Below, in pieces: positions 48,801-60,077 of a stretch of DNA of 64,000 nucleotides. The stretch is from positions 496,001 to 560,000 of the forward strand of contig JALNQF010000001.1 in assembly GCA_028456385.1 (NCBI GenBank). Direction: 5' to 3'. Source of the DNA: Ophiosphaerella korrae. Its lineage: Eukaryota; Ascomycota; Dothideomycetes; Pleosporales; Phaeosphaeriaceae. The first letter of the stretch is position 1. Each line of letters opens with the position of its first letter. The notes below the pieces were generated by a model. It had not been told where the DNA came from, ran no database searches, and was given only the letters and a program-made list of their open reading frames with translations. A program made the position numbers and the translations under genes.

Positions 48801-49424
48801 TCAACCCCCTTTCTCCACCTTCAATTCAAACTGCTGTACATAGATGACGAATTCATTCAGTTGATTGTTCTCCACAAAGTTCAAGAACAACGAGAGGCAT
48901 TCATTTTCATCAAACCCCCAACCAATCTCTCCAGTGTGTGGTGAGTGCAGGTGAGTAAATTCGGGATTCGTCAGTCCATCTCGTTTCTTCAGCAAAACAA
49001 ATTTGGGTTTGGAGATTGCAACCTTCTGCGTTCTCCGGAACTGCTCCAACAGGGCAGTGTTCGCCTGGCCAAGCGAGATGAAGTTGGCTTTGCAGATGGT
49101 AATGTTCGGCCCAACACTCGGACTCGATTGGCGGACACGTCGTTCAGTGACGATATTGTAGGTAAACCTAGCTTTTGGCTCCGTGCCAGAGTAGAGTAGA
49201 GCCATGCGCGATTTGATAGTCAGGTAGTACTGAAGTTCCAATGTCCTGCGGAGTAGCGCAGGGAATACATCGAAGTTACTATGGATTTTGGTAACGATCA
49301 TGAAATTCTCTGCCTGGGACAAAGACTCGTCTTCTTCGACCTCAATGACTTCAAGGCTCACCCGTTTAGCAACCGGGTTTTCGGCATTCTCTTCCGCAGC
49401 ACGCTTCTTTTTCGGTTCGGCCAT
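48801..49424 (-). CDS. Uncharacterised protein, 207 aa
   Basis: A single open frame starts at the ATG at 49424 (MAEPKKKRAAEENAENPVAK). The first 25 residues are basic with a PKKKR stretch that could be a nuclear localisation signal. The rest looks like a compact mixed alpha/beta domain of about 170 residues with many hydrophobic positions, e.g. FDVFPALLRRTLELQYYL and FVIYVQQFELKVEKGG. No transmembrane segment, signal peptide or catalytic motif is visible. I do not recognise the family. It may be lineage-restricted. A uniform frame with no stop and balanced composition argues that it is coding. Confidence 0.65.
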   Translation of the reverse strand: MAEPKKKRAAEENAENPVAKRVSLEVIEVEEDESLSQAENFMIVTKIHSNFDVFPALLRRTLELQYYLTIKSRMALLYSGTEPKARFTYNIVTERRVRQSSPSVGPNITICKANFISLGQANTALLEQFRRTQKVAISKPKFVLLKKRDGLTNPEFTHLHSPHTGEIGWGFDENECLSLFLNFVENNQLNEFVIYVQQFELKVEKGG

Positions 49425-49655
49425 GCTCAAGTGTATTGTAATTATATGAGGAACCTGGAAACAAGGTTATTGACATGCCTTATCATAATGGGGATAATGA
49501 AGCAAAAGTTCGTACAGATAGGGTGCAATATGGGTCAAGTAAGAATACTTCCAAGGCTACCCATATGTGAAAAGTAAAGTAGTAAAAAGAACCAAGATTG
49601 ACGGACTAGGTATGAAAATGGCGATTTATAGATGAGGTTAACAAGAACGAACTAC

Positions 49656-51550
49656 CTATAGCTTCGCCTTTACTTCGTTCTCCATCTCCTCCTGCGCTTT
49701 TACCTTGAGCACCCTGCGCAGTATCTTACCGCTCACACTCTTTGGAATCTCATCGACAAATCTCACACCGCCTCGTAGCTTTTTGTGATGTGCAACCTTC
49801 GCACTTAACCAGTCAACGATCTCCTTTGCTTCCACCTCTGTCTTGCCTAGTCCGTCTTTTGGCACAACATACGCCCTAGGAATCTACAATTTTACAAAAA
49901 ATCGGGTCAGTGTATTCTTCACTTGCTGTTTCAACGTGGAATAACTCACCTCCGTAGCCTGCTCCTTGTCGTAAATTCCTATAACTGCAACATCGTCCAC
50001 TTTTGGGTGTGAAATCAGGATACCCTCAAGTTCAGCAGGTGGAACCTGGAACCCTTTGTACTTGATGAGCTCTTTGACACGATCTGTAATATAGAAATTG
50101 CCGTCTTTGTCTTGATATCCAACATCTCCAGTTTTGAAATAGCCATCTGCCGTCAGAGCGTGAGCCGTGCCCTCGGGATTATTCAAGTAACCTTTGAACA
50201 CGTTGGGGCCCTTGATCCAAAGTTCACCCACTTCACCTACAGCCATCTCCTTTTCATCAGGAGACATATATTTAGCTGTTTGATACGGTAGAAGTTTGCC
50301 GACGGATCCAATTGTCTTATCCCAATCTTCCCAGGCCTGTGTGTGGGTCGTCGGACTGGTCTCTGAGAGGCCATACCCTTGTTTGACTGGGAACCCTAAC
50401 CTCTTATGTACAGCATCTACAAGTTCGCGCGTCAAAGGTGCGGCTCCGCTATTCATCATCCTAACTGAGCTGAGATCGTAATTGGAAACTACAGGGTGCT
50501 TGCCAAGAAGCAAAACTACTGGCGGTACGATGTAGGCGAAGGTGACTTTGAGTTCTTGAATAAATCTGCAAAAGTCTTCAAGAATAAACTTTGGCATGAC
50601 AACAAGCTGTAGACCAGAGTATAAACTTTGGTGAATCAAACATGTGAGCCCTATTCATTATCAATTTATGGTATACTTGAGATTTGCCTAAGCGCCTTAC
50701 CGTAGATGTGGAAGAAGGGTAGGAAGGCCAGGAGTTTGTCTCCATCTCCGTTGGGCCCACCAGTCGACTTCAAGCGACCGGCTTCTCCAGCCTTAATCAT
50801 CAAGGTGTTTGAGATAATATTTCTGTGAGTGAGCATGACCCCCTTAGGATGACCTGGAAGAGAATGAATATACCATTCAATGAGTAAATCGTCTATGGAA
50901 TCATCTCACCAGTCGTTCCAGAGGAATACACCAAGAAAGCCAAATCTTCGGTAGGATCTTTCATTTTGGTTCTTCGATATTTGGCTGAGCCCGACGTATT
51001 AATTATGCTTGTAAAGTGCTTGACAACATGCGAGGGGTCCTTCTCGTCGCCCATGACGATGACTTTGTCAAGCGGAATGCCGACCTTCTTCGCTGCCTCC
51101 TGTGCATTTTTGATGAAAGGTATTTGTGTGACCACAGCTCTGGCCCCAGAATCCGTCAGCTGAAATGCCAATTCCTCGACGGTGTAGTTAGAATTAGCAG
51201 GCGAGAGAATTCCTCCGGCCCAATGGCAACCCCATGTAATCGCAGGGGTGTCGATACAGTTGGGTGTATATAAAGCAAGGACATCACCCTTCTGCCAGTC
51301 CCATAGATGTTTCAATCCTTTACCAAAATTGATTGCTGCATCTTTGACCTGCGCATAGGTATAGGAGCGCTTGCTATAAGGGTCAAGGTATATTACTGTT
51401 CGAGAATATAAGTTTTATCGAATAAGGCAGAGTCGTTTCGTAGAAGCTACCTTTGTCATCCGCAAACGGTTTATCCTTTCTCTCAAATAGGAAACCCCAG
51501 AGGTCTACATCAGGTATCGGCAAGCTAGGGTATTCGGACTTGGTAGGCAT
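49656..51550 (-). CDS. Peroxisomal acyl-CoA synthetase, 4-coumarate-CoA ligase-like
   Basis: Five exons (51550-51451, 51395-50910, 50853-50701, 50650-49950, 49883-49656) join to 555 aa. The enzyme is an ANL-superfamily ligase that activates a carboxylic acid with ATP and CoA. Motifs in order: VYSSGTTGHPKGVML (P-loop, split by intron 2), LPFFHIYG, NSGAAPLTREL, QGYGLSETSP, YFKTGDVGYQDKDGNFYITD, RVKELIKYKGFQVPPAELEG and PKSVSGKILRR with the adenylation Lys. The C-terminal tripeptide AKL is a type-1 peroxisomal targeting signal. Fungal members of this group activate aromatic, fatty or secondary-metabolite acids, so the substrate is unknown. The gene is divergent from an acyl-CoA thioesterase with 382 bp between starts. 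All four introns are in phase, and their removal restores family blocks. Confidence 0.92.
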
Positions 51551-51932
51551 CTTGAGGGAAGCTCGATCAAGCCCGTGAAAGTGACCTGGGGGTATTATGG
51601 AGGCTGCACGACAAAGCGAAGGCAAGGCACACCGCAAGACATCTTACGTGACGAGGGCTGCCTTAGCCGAGTTGCCGTGACACGGCTAGCCAGATAGGAA
51701 GATGGCTTGCGGAGTGACGATGTTTGACTGGGTTTCATCCCACACTTTGAAATCGGCCGAGGCAATTCCAAATCCGGAAATAGCTAGAGTGCTTCCACAG
51801 TTCCGAGGCATCCATGAGTCAACTGAGTGACATTTTGCTGCAGTTTGCGACGCGCCCTCTAGTTGAAAAGTAGACCCAAAGCGCGTGGTCGAAGGCTCTT
51901 ATCCGAATTTCAGATACGCACTGCTATCCAGA
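51551..51932. promoter_or_regulatory. Bidirectional promoter, acyl-CoA synthetase / thioesterase
   Basis: These 382 bp separate the two divergent starts. The window does not show an obvious CCTCGG/CCGAGG fatty-acid-response site (FarA/FarB type) here, though CCGAGG occurs within TTCCGAGGCATCC near 51802. That single copy may be a candidate site. Confidence 0.5.
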
Positions 51933-52985
51933 ATGCCAGGCTGGGAGGAAGCAACCGCGGTTGAAAAGCTGTCTTCAAATACATACACGAGTACCCTGTA
52001 TGACGACTGGTGCATCGGCAGTGGTAAGTCACTATAACGCTCAAACACCTTCTATCGCGTCTGAGATTCTTGTTGTTACTGCTGCGGTTTCAGGGGCGAA
52101 CGACGTGATGCTATTACTACCTGTGATCGGAATGCGCAAAAGACGTTGTGCGGTTGGACGATGATTCGCTAACGCGTTACAGTCCCAAATGGAGGCTATG
52201 TGACTGGGTTGATATTGGAGGTTGTTAGGACCCATTTCAGCACATCTCTATCAAAACAAAACCAACCACATACGATAGCTTTACACGTCGAATTCCTGCG
52301 AAGAACGCAGATTGGTCTTGCTACTTTTAAGGTTGATGATGTTAAGCTTGGTCGGCAAACCTCTATCGTACATGTCTCCATGGAGCAAGATGGCCGACAA
52401 GAGATCATTGCATATGTCACAAACTCCAACATGGACAAAGAAGAGGGCATCTCGTTCGACACCAAGTATAAGCTTTCTCCGCCTGTCATCTCTGTAGATC
52501 TTCCGAAGTTAGAGCTAGATACGGACCCAAACTGGAAACGCATGAATGAGATGCCTTACACTAAATTTCGAAAAGCGAGCAGCAAGGTTGCTTTCCATTT
52601 CCCGCGGGATGGCCAAGCACATCAAAATGCCGCAGATGAGTGGTTATGTTTTTCAGATGGCAGCAACTTCAACAACACATCTATCGGGTTCGTTGCGGAT
52701 ATGTTTCCTCAGATTGTCGAATCGTTTCGAGATCCAAAACAAGGTCCGTTCTGGTATCCGACATTATTATTGAATCTGGATATCAAGAAGTCCTTGCCTT
52801 CAGAGGGAGTGAAGTGGCTACAGATCAGGGTCGAGATAAAGAAGGTCAAGAACGGTCGGATGGATTTGGCAGTTTTTGTACACGATGCAGAGGGCGATTT
52901 AGTAGCGTTGAGCAATCACGTGGGCTTTGTGTTGGATGCATCTAGAAACACGGCAGCTAGGACGAAGGCAGACAGCAAGATATAG
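51933..52985 (+). CDS. Acyl-CoA thioesterase-like protein
   Basis: Two exons (51933-52023 and 52183-52985) give 297 aa. The protein belongs to the double-hotdog thioesterase-like superfamily (TesB/4HBT_3 type), which hydrolyses acyl-CoA to acid and CoA. The N-terminal hotdog has DDWCIGSVPNGGYVTGLILE and HVEFLRRTQIGLATFKVDDV, with the expected GGY after the intron. The C-terminal half has ADEWLCFSDGSNFNNTSIGF and VHDAEGDLVALSNHVGFVLD. It ends in SKI, which fits a weak peroxisomal targeting signal type 1. It is divergent from the acyl-CoA synthetase, suggesting one regulated peroxisomal acyl-CoA unit. The ATG at 51933 gives MPGWEEATAVEKLSS; no closer in-frame start fits. Confidence 0.85.
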
Positions 52986-53331
52986 AGGATCAATGGGAAA
53001 AGGAGCTGTAATATACACAACAAGTGCTGCGATGGTGAATACATATTTCTAGTAGACTTGCTACTCGGATCTAGGACGCGGATTCTCTCGCATATCAAAA
53101 TCGCACTTTCAACCTCTGCAACCAAATCAACTACGGCAAATTTTATACTGGTTTTGGCTGGTAGTTTTGGTAGCTGCTGGTCCTGTCAACGGACTCTCCT
53201 CCAGTCCAACTGACCCACACCTATTCCTGGTCTAGCGTATGTGCACGGACCGCACACACTCAAGCGAAAACCCAGGCGAATACTGAAAGCTCTCGAACTC
53301 TAACTCCATCGACAACATCACGACCGCCAAC
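52986..53331. other. Intergenic, RPL36 promoter
   Basis: About 345 bp containing the thioesterase 3' region and the RPL36 promoter and leader. No named element is identified. Confidence 0.5.
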
Positions 53332-53916
53332 ATGCCGAAGGAAGTCAAGCAGAAGTCTGGGCTTATTATCGGCCTCAACGCTGGCCACAGTATGTCCGCC
53401 CTTCCACCTATCCACCATGGCTATGGAATCACACATGACAACTATTGGAAGCATCGAATGGCTGCTAATTTGGTGAACAGAGGTCACCCCAAGGACCCCC
53501 GCTCCCAGGATCTCGAGGAGGAAGGGCTACCTGTCCAAGCGCACCGCTTTCGTCAGGGAGATTGCTCGTGAGGTTGCTGGGTATGTCGCAATCACGTCCC
53601 CGCAGAGGTGGAAGGCTGCATCTTGGCCAACCAGTCTATGCGATCAAGGTTGATTGTCAATTGCTAACCTCTGTCGCTATAGACTTGCCCCATATGAGAA
53701 GCGTGTTATCGAATTGCTTCGAAACTCCAAGGACAAGCGCGCTCGTCGTCTAGCCAAGAAGAGGGTATGTACTTCACAACCTCGACGCAACGGGCCACCC
53801 ATAGCACTCGCCGGCAACATACTAACATCACACAGCTTGGTACCTTCGGCCGTGCGAAGAGGAAGGTTGAGGAGATGACCAACGTCATTGCCGAGTCGAG
53901 GCGTGCAGGTCACTAA
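53332..53916 (+). CDS. RPL36: 60S ribosomal protein L36 (eL36)
   Basis: Four exons (53332-53389, 53481-53580, 53683-53764, 53836-53916) join to 106 aa. eL36 is a small basic protein of the large ribosomal subunit. The protein reads [73 protein letters not shown] and ends [12 protein letters not shown]. Every exon junction is in phase and the length is normal. Introns of 91, 102 and 71 nt make up nearly half of the gene, as is common in ribosomal-protein genes. Without splicing the frame is unrecognisable. Confidence 0.96.
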
Positions 53917-54508
53917 ACGGTTTATGAACAGGGGATGGAGCAGTACGGCGACCGGTTTCCGATTCTTCCTTGGTGTTAAGTCTTTCATACGGGAGTTCGA
54001 CACGACTTCGAAACGTCTCAATATACCATAAAATGGAGGTCACGATATCGGAGTCAGGCTATGGAAAATGGACAACGAAGGTTCATGTACCTAGCAGTGT
54101 CACACAAAATCATGAAATGTGACGATCGGTTCACGCCAATGATAGCATCTCCTGCGTTGTGTGTGTGTGTGTGATGGTGTGATACTTTGGCCATAGCATG
54201 GATGTCAAATTCCAATTCAGCCTTTACCATGGCAGTAGTTGGGCCGAGAAATGCTTATATCGAAACGTGCTGTACTCGGTGACGAGGCTGCTCCTACATC
54301 TTTCTTCTTTATAGAGTAAGGTCTGGAGCGGAAGCACGAACATGCTCACGAGCATAATGCGGGTCAAGATACGGCCGCTATGATTTGCTATTGAACTCAT
54401 CATTAGGCTAGACACACTGGAATACATTAAAAATTGCAGTCGTTCAGCCGAAACTCCCTTGAAATGCCTCAAAGTCATTTCGATAGCGCACTCACCCATC
54501 GCCACAAT
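53917..54508. other. Intergenic, convergent 3' regions
   Basis: This lies between convergent RPL36 and the UBX/TUG gene. It holds a TG dinucleotide repeat at 54158-54173. A minus-strand open frame next to the UBX stop is probably 3' untranslated sequence. Confidence 0.5.
54158..54173 (+). repeat. (TG)8 microsatellite
   Basis: Eight TG units form a perfect dinucleotide tract downstream of RPL36. It could be a polymorphic marker and has no evident function. Confidence 0.8.
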
Positions 54509-56180
54509 CTACTTACGTTTGAATAGGCTTTTGCCGAGTATATTCTTGAGCTTGCTTTCCTTGTCCTCTGAGTTTATTTCCTTTCGTTTGCCCTCTATGA
54601 CTGTCTGGCCCTTGACGAGCGCTGGGCTTTGCACAGGTTCTGGTTCCTCAACTTTCAACGTCTGCGCCTTCATCTGCCACTCCTGCGCCAATGTTTTTCG
54701 CGATGCACGAGCCTCCGCACTGGCAGTCTCCGCCCATTGAAATGTGATGAGCTCGCTGCTCGAGAACCGAAGGTCATACATTAGACGCTTGTTGTTCTTT
54801 TCAATGAGAACTAAACGGCCGGTTGGGCCTGTGTACTTGAGCTCAAAGGGCTCAGTTTTCCGGTCCAAAAAGCTTTGTACGAAATCGTAAAGGATACTCG
54901 CGGTATCTTCTTTGGTGTAATTCATTTGTATCAGTGTGCCATCAGGCATGCGTATGCGAATTGAGCCACCCTTTGTAGCGGCAACTTCTAATTTCTCTTG
55001 TCGAGCCTTTTCTTGTTCTTCAAGTTCTTTATCAGAAGGGAGTCGCTGATTACGAGTCCGACTCAATAGTTGAGCTTGGTGAACTTTTGCATGTTCGATT
55101 GTAGGAAGGTAGTCGCTCTCATTGAAGGCATTCCGTGCGGCTTGTGGAGTTGACGACGTAGGCGCAGAAAAGATTTGAACATTCCGAGACTGATTATATG
55201 TCTGAGGAAGTAGTGCAGAGGAGCTAGGTGGCTCTATTGGTGCTGCTGAGGAAGCAGCAGCTAATTCCCCCTTTAGTGAGATGTCACCCACATTCTTTGC
55301 TGTAACGCCTCGCGTCGGTGCCTCAGGCTTCGCGATAGGTTGAGTAGCTGATTCTGTTTCAATGTCTATACTTTCTGGTGCTGGTTCCCGATTACGAATT
55401 GTCTCGCTTGCGACGGTTGCTGTGGCTTCTTGGGCAGCTGACTCGATATTAGGTTGAGATGAGCTTTGGGCAGAATTTCCTGTATGGGCGCCCTCAGCTC
55501 TAGCAGATGTTGATTGCTCGGTTACAAAATATTGAGATATCTGAGACATGGCCTCCTCCAAAGGCATGCCGCTATTCTTGTATGACAGCTTTAGGAGAGC
55601 CGATCCACTGTCGAAACCCAACTGGACCAGTGTTTGCTGTAACCCAACGAAGTCGGCCTGCTCTCGATGGCCTGGCATGACTGTGATGACAGGTGTCTCA
55701 TAATGGAGCCTGCCTGCACCCGAAGTTCCGCTCATCTCCGGTACACCACGCTGGGTGAAGTTGTAGTTGACTCCTTGACCACTCTCAAAGTGTCTAAGAA
55801 TCTCCCATAATGATGTATTGCTTGCGAATTTCTGCGTGAGGCGAGCGTTGTTCTCCGATACCGGCAGCTGAAGAGCTACTGATATAACAGTTGGTGACCG
55901 CGAGGCTTGAACGAGCTCAAGACGGGCGCCTTGGGGCAGGTTTGCGAGACGGATCTGTTGTGAGAGCGAGATAGGCTTGTTGTTGTATCTATACGCGTGT
56001 CAGGAATGCACTCGTGGTTGTGATTGTAATCAAGGATATTCCCTACTTGAGCGTGAACTGGTCTTTGCTGACGCCAAACTTCTGGCATGCCTCGTCTCGT
56101 ACTTCGGTCAGGTACGTTACGGGCGTGGTAGGTATCCTGACCGTCTTGGCATATGAGTTAAAGACGACTACGTGAGACAT
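54509..56180 (-). CDS. UBX-domain protein, TUG/ASPL/Ubx4-like
   Basis: Two exons (56180-56047 and 55988-54509) give 537 aa. The protein resembles TUG/ASPSCR1 and yeast Ubx4, cofactors of the AAA ATPase Cdc48/p97. The N-terminal ubiquitin-like TUG-UBL1 domain (about 1-80) reads MSHVVVFNSYAKTVRIP to SLSQQIRLANLPQGARLELV, split by the intron. A second ubiquitin-like stretch follows (VALQLPVSENNARLTQKF). The middle is disordered. The UBX domain (about 390-480) contains SIRIRMPDGTLIQMNYTKED and FELKYTGPTGRLVLIEKNNK. The C-terminus is basic, ending FKRK. The stop codon lies inside a good donor-like string (AACGTAAGTAG), but splicing there gives no better ending. It is divergent from the TXNL1-like gene. 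Confidence 0.88.
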
Positions 56181-56647
56181 TATGCCGGGCGAAACAATCT
56201 GTACAGGCCGTAGGATGCAAGGATGGCGACAGGAGCGTTCGCAAGTAGGACGGTGCGCGAGTACCAGCAATCCCAGTGATGTGCCCTTCGTGTTGCGTCG
56301 CAGCGTTCGATCACGAGCAGGAGGCTGACAAGGTGCAGGAGTTTAGCTTCGGGAAAGCTGAGGTAGAGGTTGCTAGGGCTTGCCATGAATTTGTCGATTA
56401 GGTTACCGAGCCGTAGACCGAGCTTGGATAGCATGTGCCTGGGGCGTCGCTTACTAGATTTGCACAGGGCGTGGTTGGCTGTGGTTGGTGATGTTCTCGA
56501 AGCTTCGTGACGCCGCGCCATCCAACGTTGGTGCCTGTCCATCGGCGTCAAACCAAAGGGACCTCTCGTTGGACCCCGCCCCCACTATAATTACCTACCT
56601 TCCATGTTCTACTAGCAACATCACCACAACAAACATTCCGCCTCAGC
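56181..56647. promoter_or_regulatory. Bidirectional promoter, UBX/TUG-like / TXNL1-like
   Basis: These 467 bp separate the divergent starts. No Rpn4-type proteasome element (GGTGGCAAA) was seen. A minus-strand open frame from the ATG at 56542 runs to a TAA that overlaps the UBX start codon (TAATG at 56178-56182). It might be an upstream ORF in the UBX leader. Confidence 0.5.
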
Positions 56648-57760
56648 ATGTCCAATCCCGTGGAGATATCGTCTCCCTCGCAGTTGAGCACACTGCTCGC
56701 TTCTTCACGTGTTGTTGTCGTATTCTGTAAGCAGGGCGCAAGTACGCTATCACACGCGGGTTGCTGAAGTTTGTTGTCTACAGTCTACAACGAAGGAAAC
56801 ACGTCGAGCAAAGCCATCGCCCCCGTATATAATCAGCTTTCAGGACAGCTTGCGAGGCCAAATAAGGTCACATTTGCCAAGGTTAGCGTAGTGGCGCAGG
56901 CAACAATTGCCCAAAGCTACAATGTCACAAAGTAGGCCTCCAAACAACAAATTGCTCTCGGATTGACTTTCTGACTAATCCTCACCAGCACTCCGACCTT
57001 CATCATCTTCAAAAACAACCAGCAAATACGCAAGTACGGTGGGTCTAATCCTCAGCAGCTCTCCGAAGCGATCAAAAGCCTTGCCGCTGAGGCTGAGAAC
57101 GACGGTGGTTCTGGAGGCTTCGGAGAAGCAAGCTCAAGCGGCAGCAGTGGTTGGATAGGCGCCGGGCTTCCACGAGGATATGCCGATGTTACAGACCAAG
57201 TCGACGTCCGTGGCTTGGACTTGTTGAATGCAGACAGCGAGTTTGGTGGGGTGCGGACACTCTTCGATTCGGCACAGCCTCAAACATTGAATAAGGGCAA
57301 AGGTGCAGCTACTAGTTCGGAAGCAAGCAAGGACTGGGTAGAGAGCGATGTCGACAACCAACTCATGCTCTACGTACCCTTCACTTCAACTTTGAAGATC
57401 CACACCATCCACATTACATCCTGTGTCTCAGGTACCGAAGATGATGACGAGGCACCAATTAGGCCCAAAACGATTCACATTTGGACCAACCGCCAACATA
57501 ATCTAGGCTTCGAAGAGGCCGAGGATATTCCAGCTACCCAGACCATTGAGCTGAAGGAGTCGGACTGGGACACGCAGAAAGCTACAGCCAAGCTGGAATT
57601 GAGGTTTGTTAAGTTCCAGAGTGTGTACTCTATAGTGCTGTTTGTGGCAGATGGCGACGGTGATAGTGAGAGGACGCGCATTGACCGGATCCGCTTCATT
57701 GGCGAGAGCGGTGAGAAGCGTGAGATGGGTAAGTTGGAAAAGATTGGGGCAGATGATTGA
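56648..57760 (+). CDS. TXNL1-like thioredoxin-PITH protein lacking the CxxC motif
   Basis: Three exons (56648-56726, 56784-56931, 56989-57760) join to 332 aa. The architecture is an N-terminal thioredoxin fold (about 1-105) plus a C-terminal PITH domain (about 155-320), as in TXNL1, which docks on the 26S proteasome. The thioredoxin fold is recognisable: RVVVVVFFYN, KAIAPVYNQLSGQLARPN, FAKVSVVAQATIAQSYNVTN, TPTFIIFKNNQQIRKYGGSN. Where WCGPC is expected the protein has G31-N32-T33-S34-S35, so both redox cysteines are absent. The PITH part contains RGLDLLNADSEFG, SDVDNQLMLYVPFTSTLKIH and RPKTIHIWTNRQHNLGFEEA. The first exon-intron junction lies only five codons before the altered site, but both flanks are well conserved, so mis-splicing is unlikely. 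It probably acts as an adaptor rather than a reductase. Confidence 0.9.
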
Positions 57761-60057
57761 AGAAGTCAAGTATAGACATGCCTCGGATAGACCATGTGTA
57801 ACGATTACATTGAGTTGCTACGGAGCCGCCCCGTACTTGTCAATAAACTTGCCTTTTCTAATCGTTGAACGCCCAAAGCATGCGTGAAAGCAGCCACATA
57901 ACTGAAGTTGCGCTGCATGCCAAAATTGGAACTCGTGTATAGCACAACACTGCTTTTGTTCACATTGGTTTTTTGCAAGGAGTATGTTTGACCTTTTTCC
58001 AGCGAAAGCGCCACGAACGTAGACGCATCTGCAAAGTGTATATGATCAATTATGCAATATGTTTTATCTTGGAGGTCAATGACACTTATAAAAGCCACTA
58101 TAATTCGGCTTTCAAGCAACAGGGGAAACTGTAAATCAACCTCTGCCGCACAAAGAACAGAAGACAAATCGCATGTGTGAAGATTTTTATACTGCCCGGG
58201 CCCGGCGCACATTTTTCCGTAGCGCATGCTTGGCGCTCACGAACATCAAAATCTTCAACGGCATCGGAGCCAACCTCTCTTTGATATGGCTGATGATGAT
58301 ACCCTTTACTGATAGGAAGAGAATGACGCTGCTTCTGCGGTGACTGATCTCAAATCACCACCACCTTCTGAGGCCTGTCTTGTTGTGTTGACGGAGGAGC
58401 GACGAGTCGACGACCATCGGGTGGCAGTCCATCGCGGACACAAATGCGACACGAGGTGAGGCGTTGAAACCGCTGCGACACCTGCGCTACATTTCTTTTG
58501 TCGCATCTTTTCTCGTCACCGCTGTTACCGTACCACACCGAATATTTCCTTGTTTCAGTAGCGTTTGCGGAGGATGACATTCTTCGAGACAGCACGGCAT
58601 ACCTTCACGCTTTGCCTGCGAGACGCATGAAATAGACTCCACAGATACCCGCGAGTCGGTCTGGCTGCATCAATTCCTGAGGCATTTCTCAGTTGAGACT
58701 TCACAGCAAGTCGACAGAACGCCATGAACAAAGTGCAGCAGCAACATGCAACTCATGACATCCTAGCCATTCCCACTATTTCGATTTCTGACAATGCAGC
58801 ATGAGTCAGGTAATGCAGCCAGCACATGGCTGCTCCACCCCTCGAGTCCACATCTCATGGCGTTCATTTCCAGAAGTCAGATCACCCGTTGCTGAAAGCC
58901 CGTGAATCGTTTGAGTGCATTTACGTAAAACAAAAAATACTGTCTTCCACATCGGGAACATGACGTTTTCGTTCATCCAGTAATGAACGGCTCTGGGAAA
59001 GACCCCGAAGAACGATTGACAAAAGAAACCTGTCTGCTCAGCGCCAGAATCTACATTTTATTATTGCGATCTTCAATATTACCTCAATTACCCCAAAGAT
59101 CTGCTCACAGATCGGCAACCTACATCAAAAACACAAGCACAAAGGCTACACGTGCGTGCCGCTCTTGGGCGGCCCTTTCCCGCAAGTAGTGTACGCGGAA
59201 CACAACCATCAAGAGCCCGGGCTATCATCAGAAGAAGCTTGCATGACAAAAGGCCTGCCCAACAGTTGACACAGGAGTCTGTCTGTCCGGATACTGGTGA
59301 AGGTGTGGCTGCCGTTCTTTCTCGCTTGCCTGACTGCAATTAGAAGAAACATTTCAGCACAACGCCTCAGAAATTTCCGATAGTGTGGTGCGGTACTGGT
59401 AGCCGCATATGCAGAGATATCACTTCGTCCCTTGCAGATGTTTACCATGCTTGCTTTCTACGAGAAAGATTATCGTACCAGAGATCAAAGCTCTTGATCT
59501 AGATACTCATGACGGTGCGTCCTGTTGTGCGTCGAACGACGCTTACAGACTCAGCACTCGCCACTGCTCCAGACCGTGCTTCTCTCAGTTCCACTCACTG
59601 TCTCAGACTAGACGAGACACGTACCAGTACCGTATTTTACAGATGCTCCACGCAATCGATGACAACCTCGGAAGAATCCGAGCTATCTACTCGACGGTGA
59701 AGGGTTTTCCTTGCTCAGCAATTACGCTGCATGACACGCGGTGTACTTTGAGCACCGAGCACCTAGCACCTAGCATCAGTGTGGGGAAGTTTCGCACAAC
59801 ACGAAGCCAGGGACCAGTCGTTTGGGTGCGTTGCGGCTCTCGGGAGATTGTGGGCGAGCGTGCCCTTGCTGAGCATAATCTCGAATGCTGTTCTGATGCT
59901 TCCAACAGCCGTGCTCTCTCTCGGGCGGTGAGGGTATCCAGGTTCAAAGCTGCCTTATTGGGATGGGTCACCGCTGTCATTACCTTTTCAGCGCTAATGG
60001 CGAGCACCTGCGATCGTTTCAAGATCCAGAGATCAGAGCGCTCATGCTTGATGATAC

Positions 60058-60077
60058 CGTGACAGATAACTGTCACG
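60058..60077. repeat. 8-bp perfect inverted repeat, 4-nt spacer
   Basis: CGTGACAG and its reverse complement CTGTCACG flank ATAA. It could be a dimeric transcription-factor site or chance. Confidence 0.7.

Noticed and set aside
54224..54505. Open frame directly downstream of the UBX/TUG stop, with a donor-like GTAAGT over the stop
   Set aside because: Splicing at that donor to the available acceptors ends within a few codons and adds no family sequence; read as 3' untranslated region.
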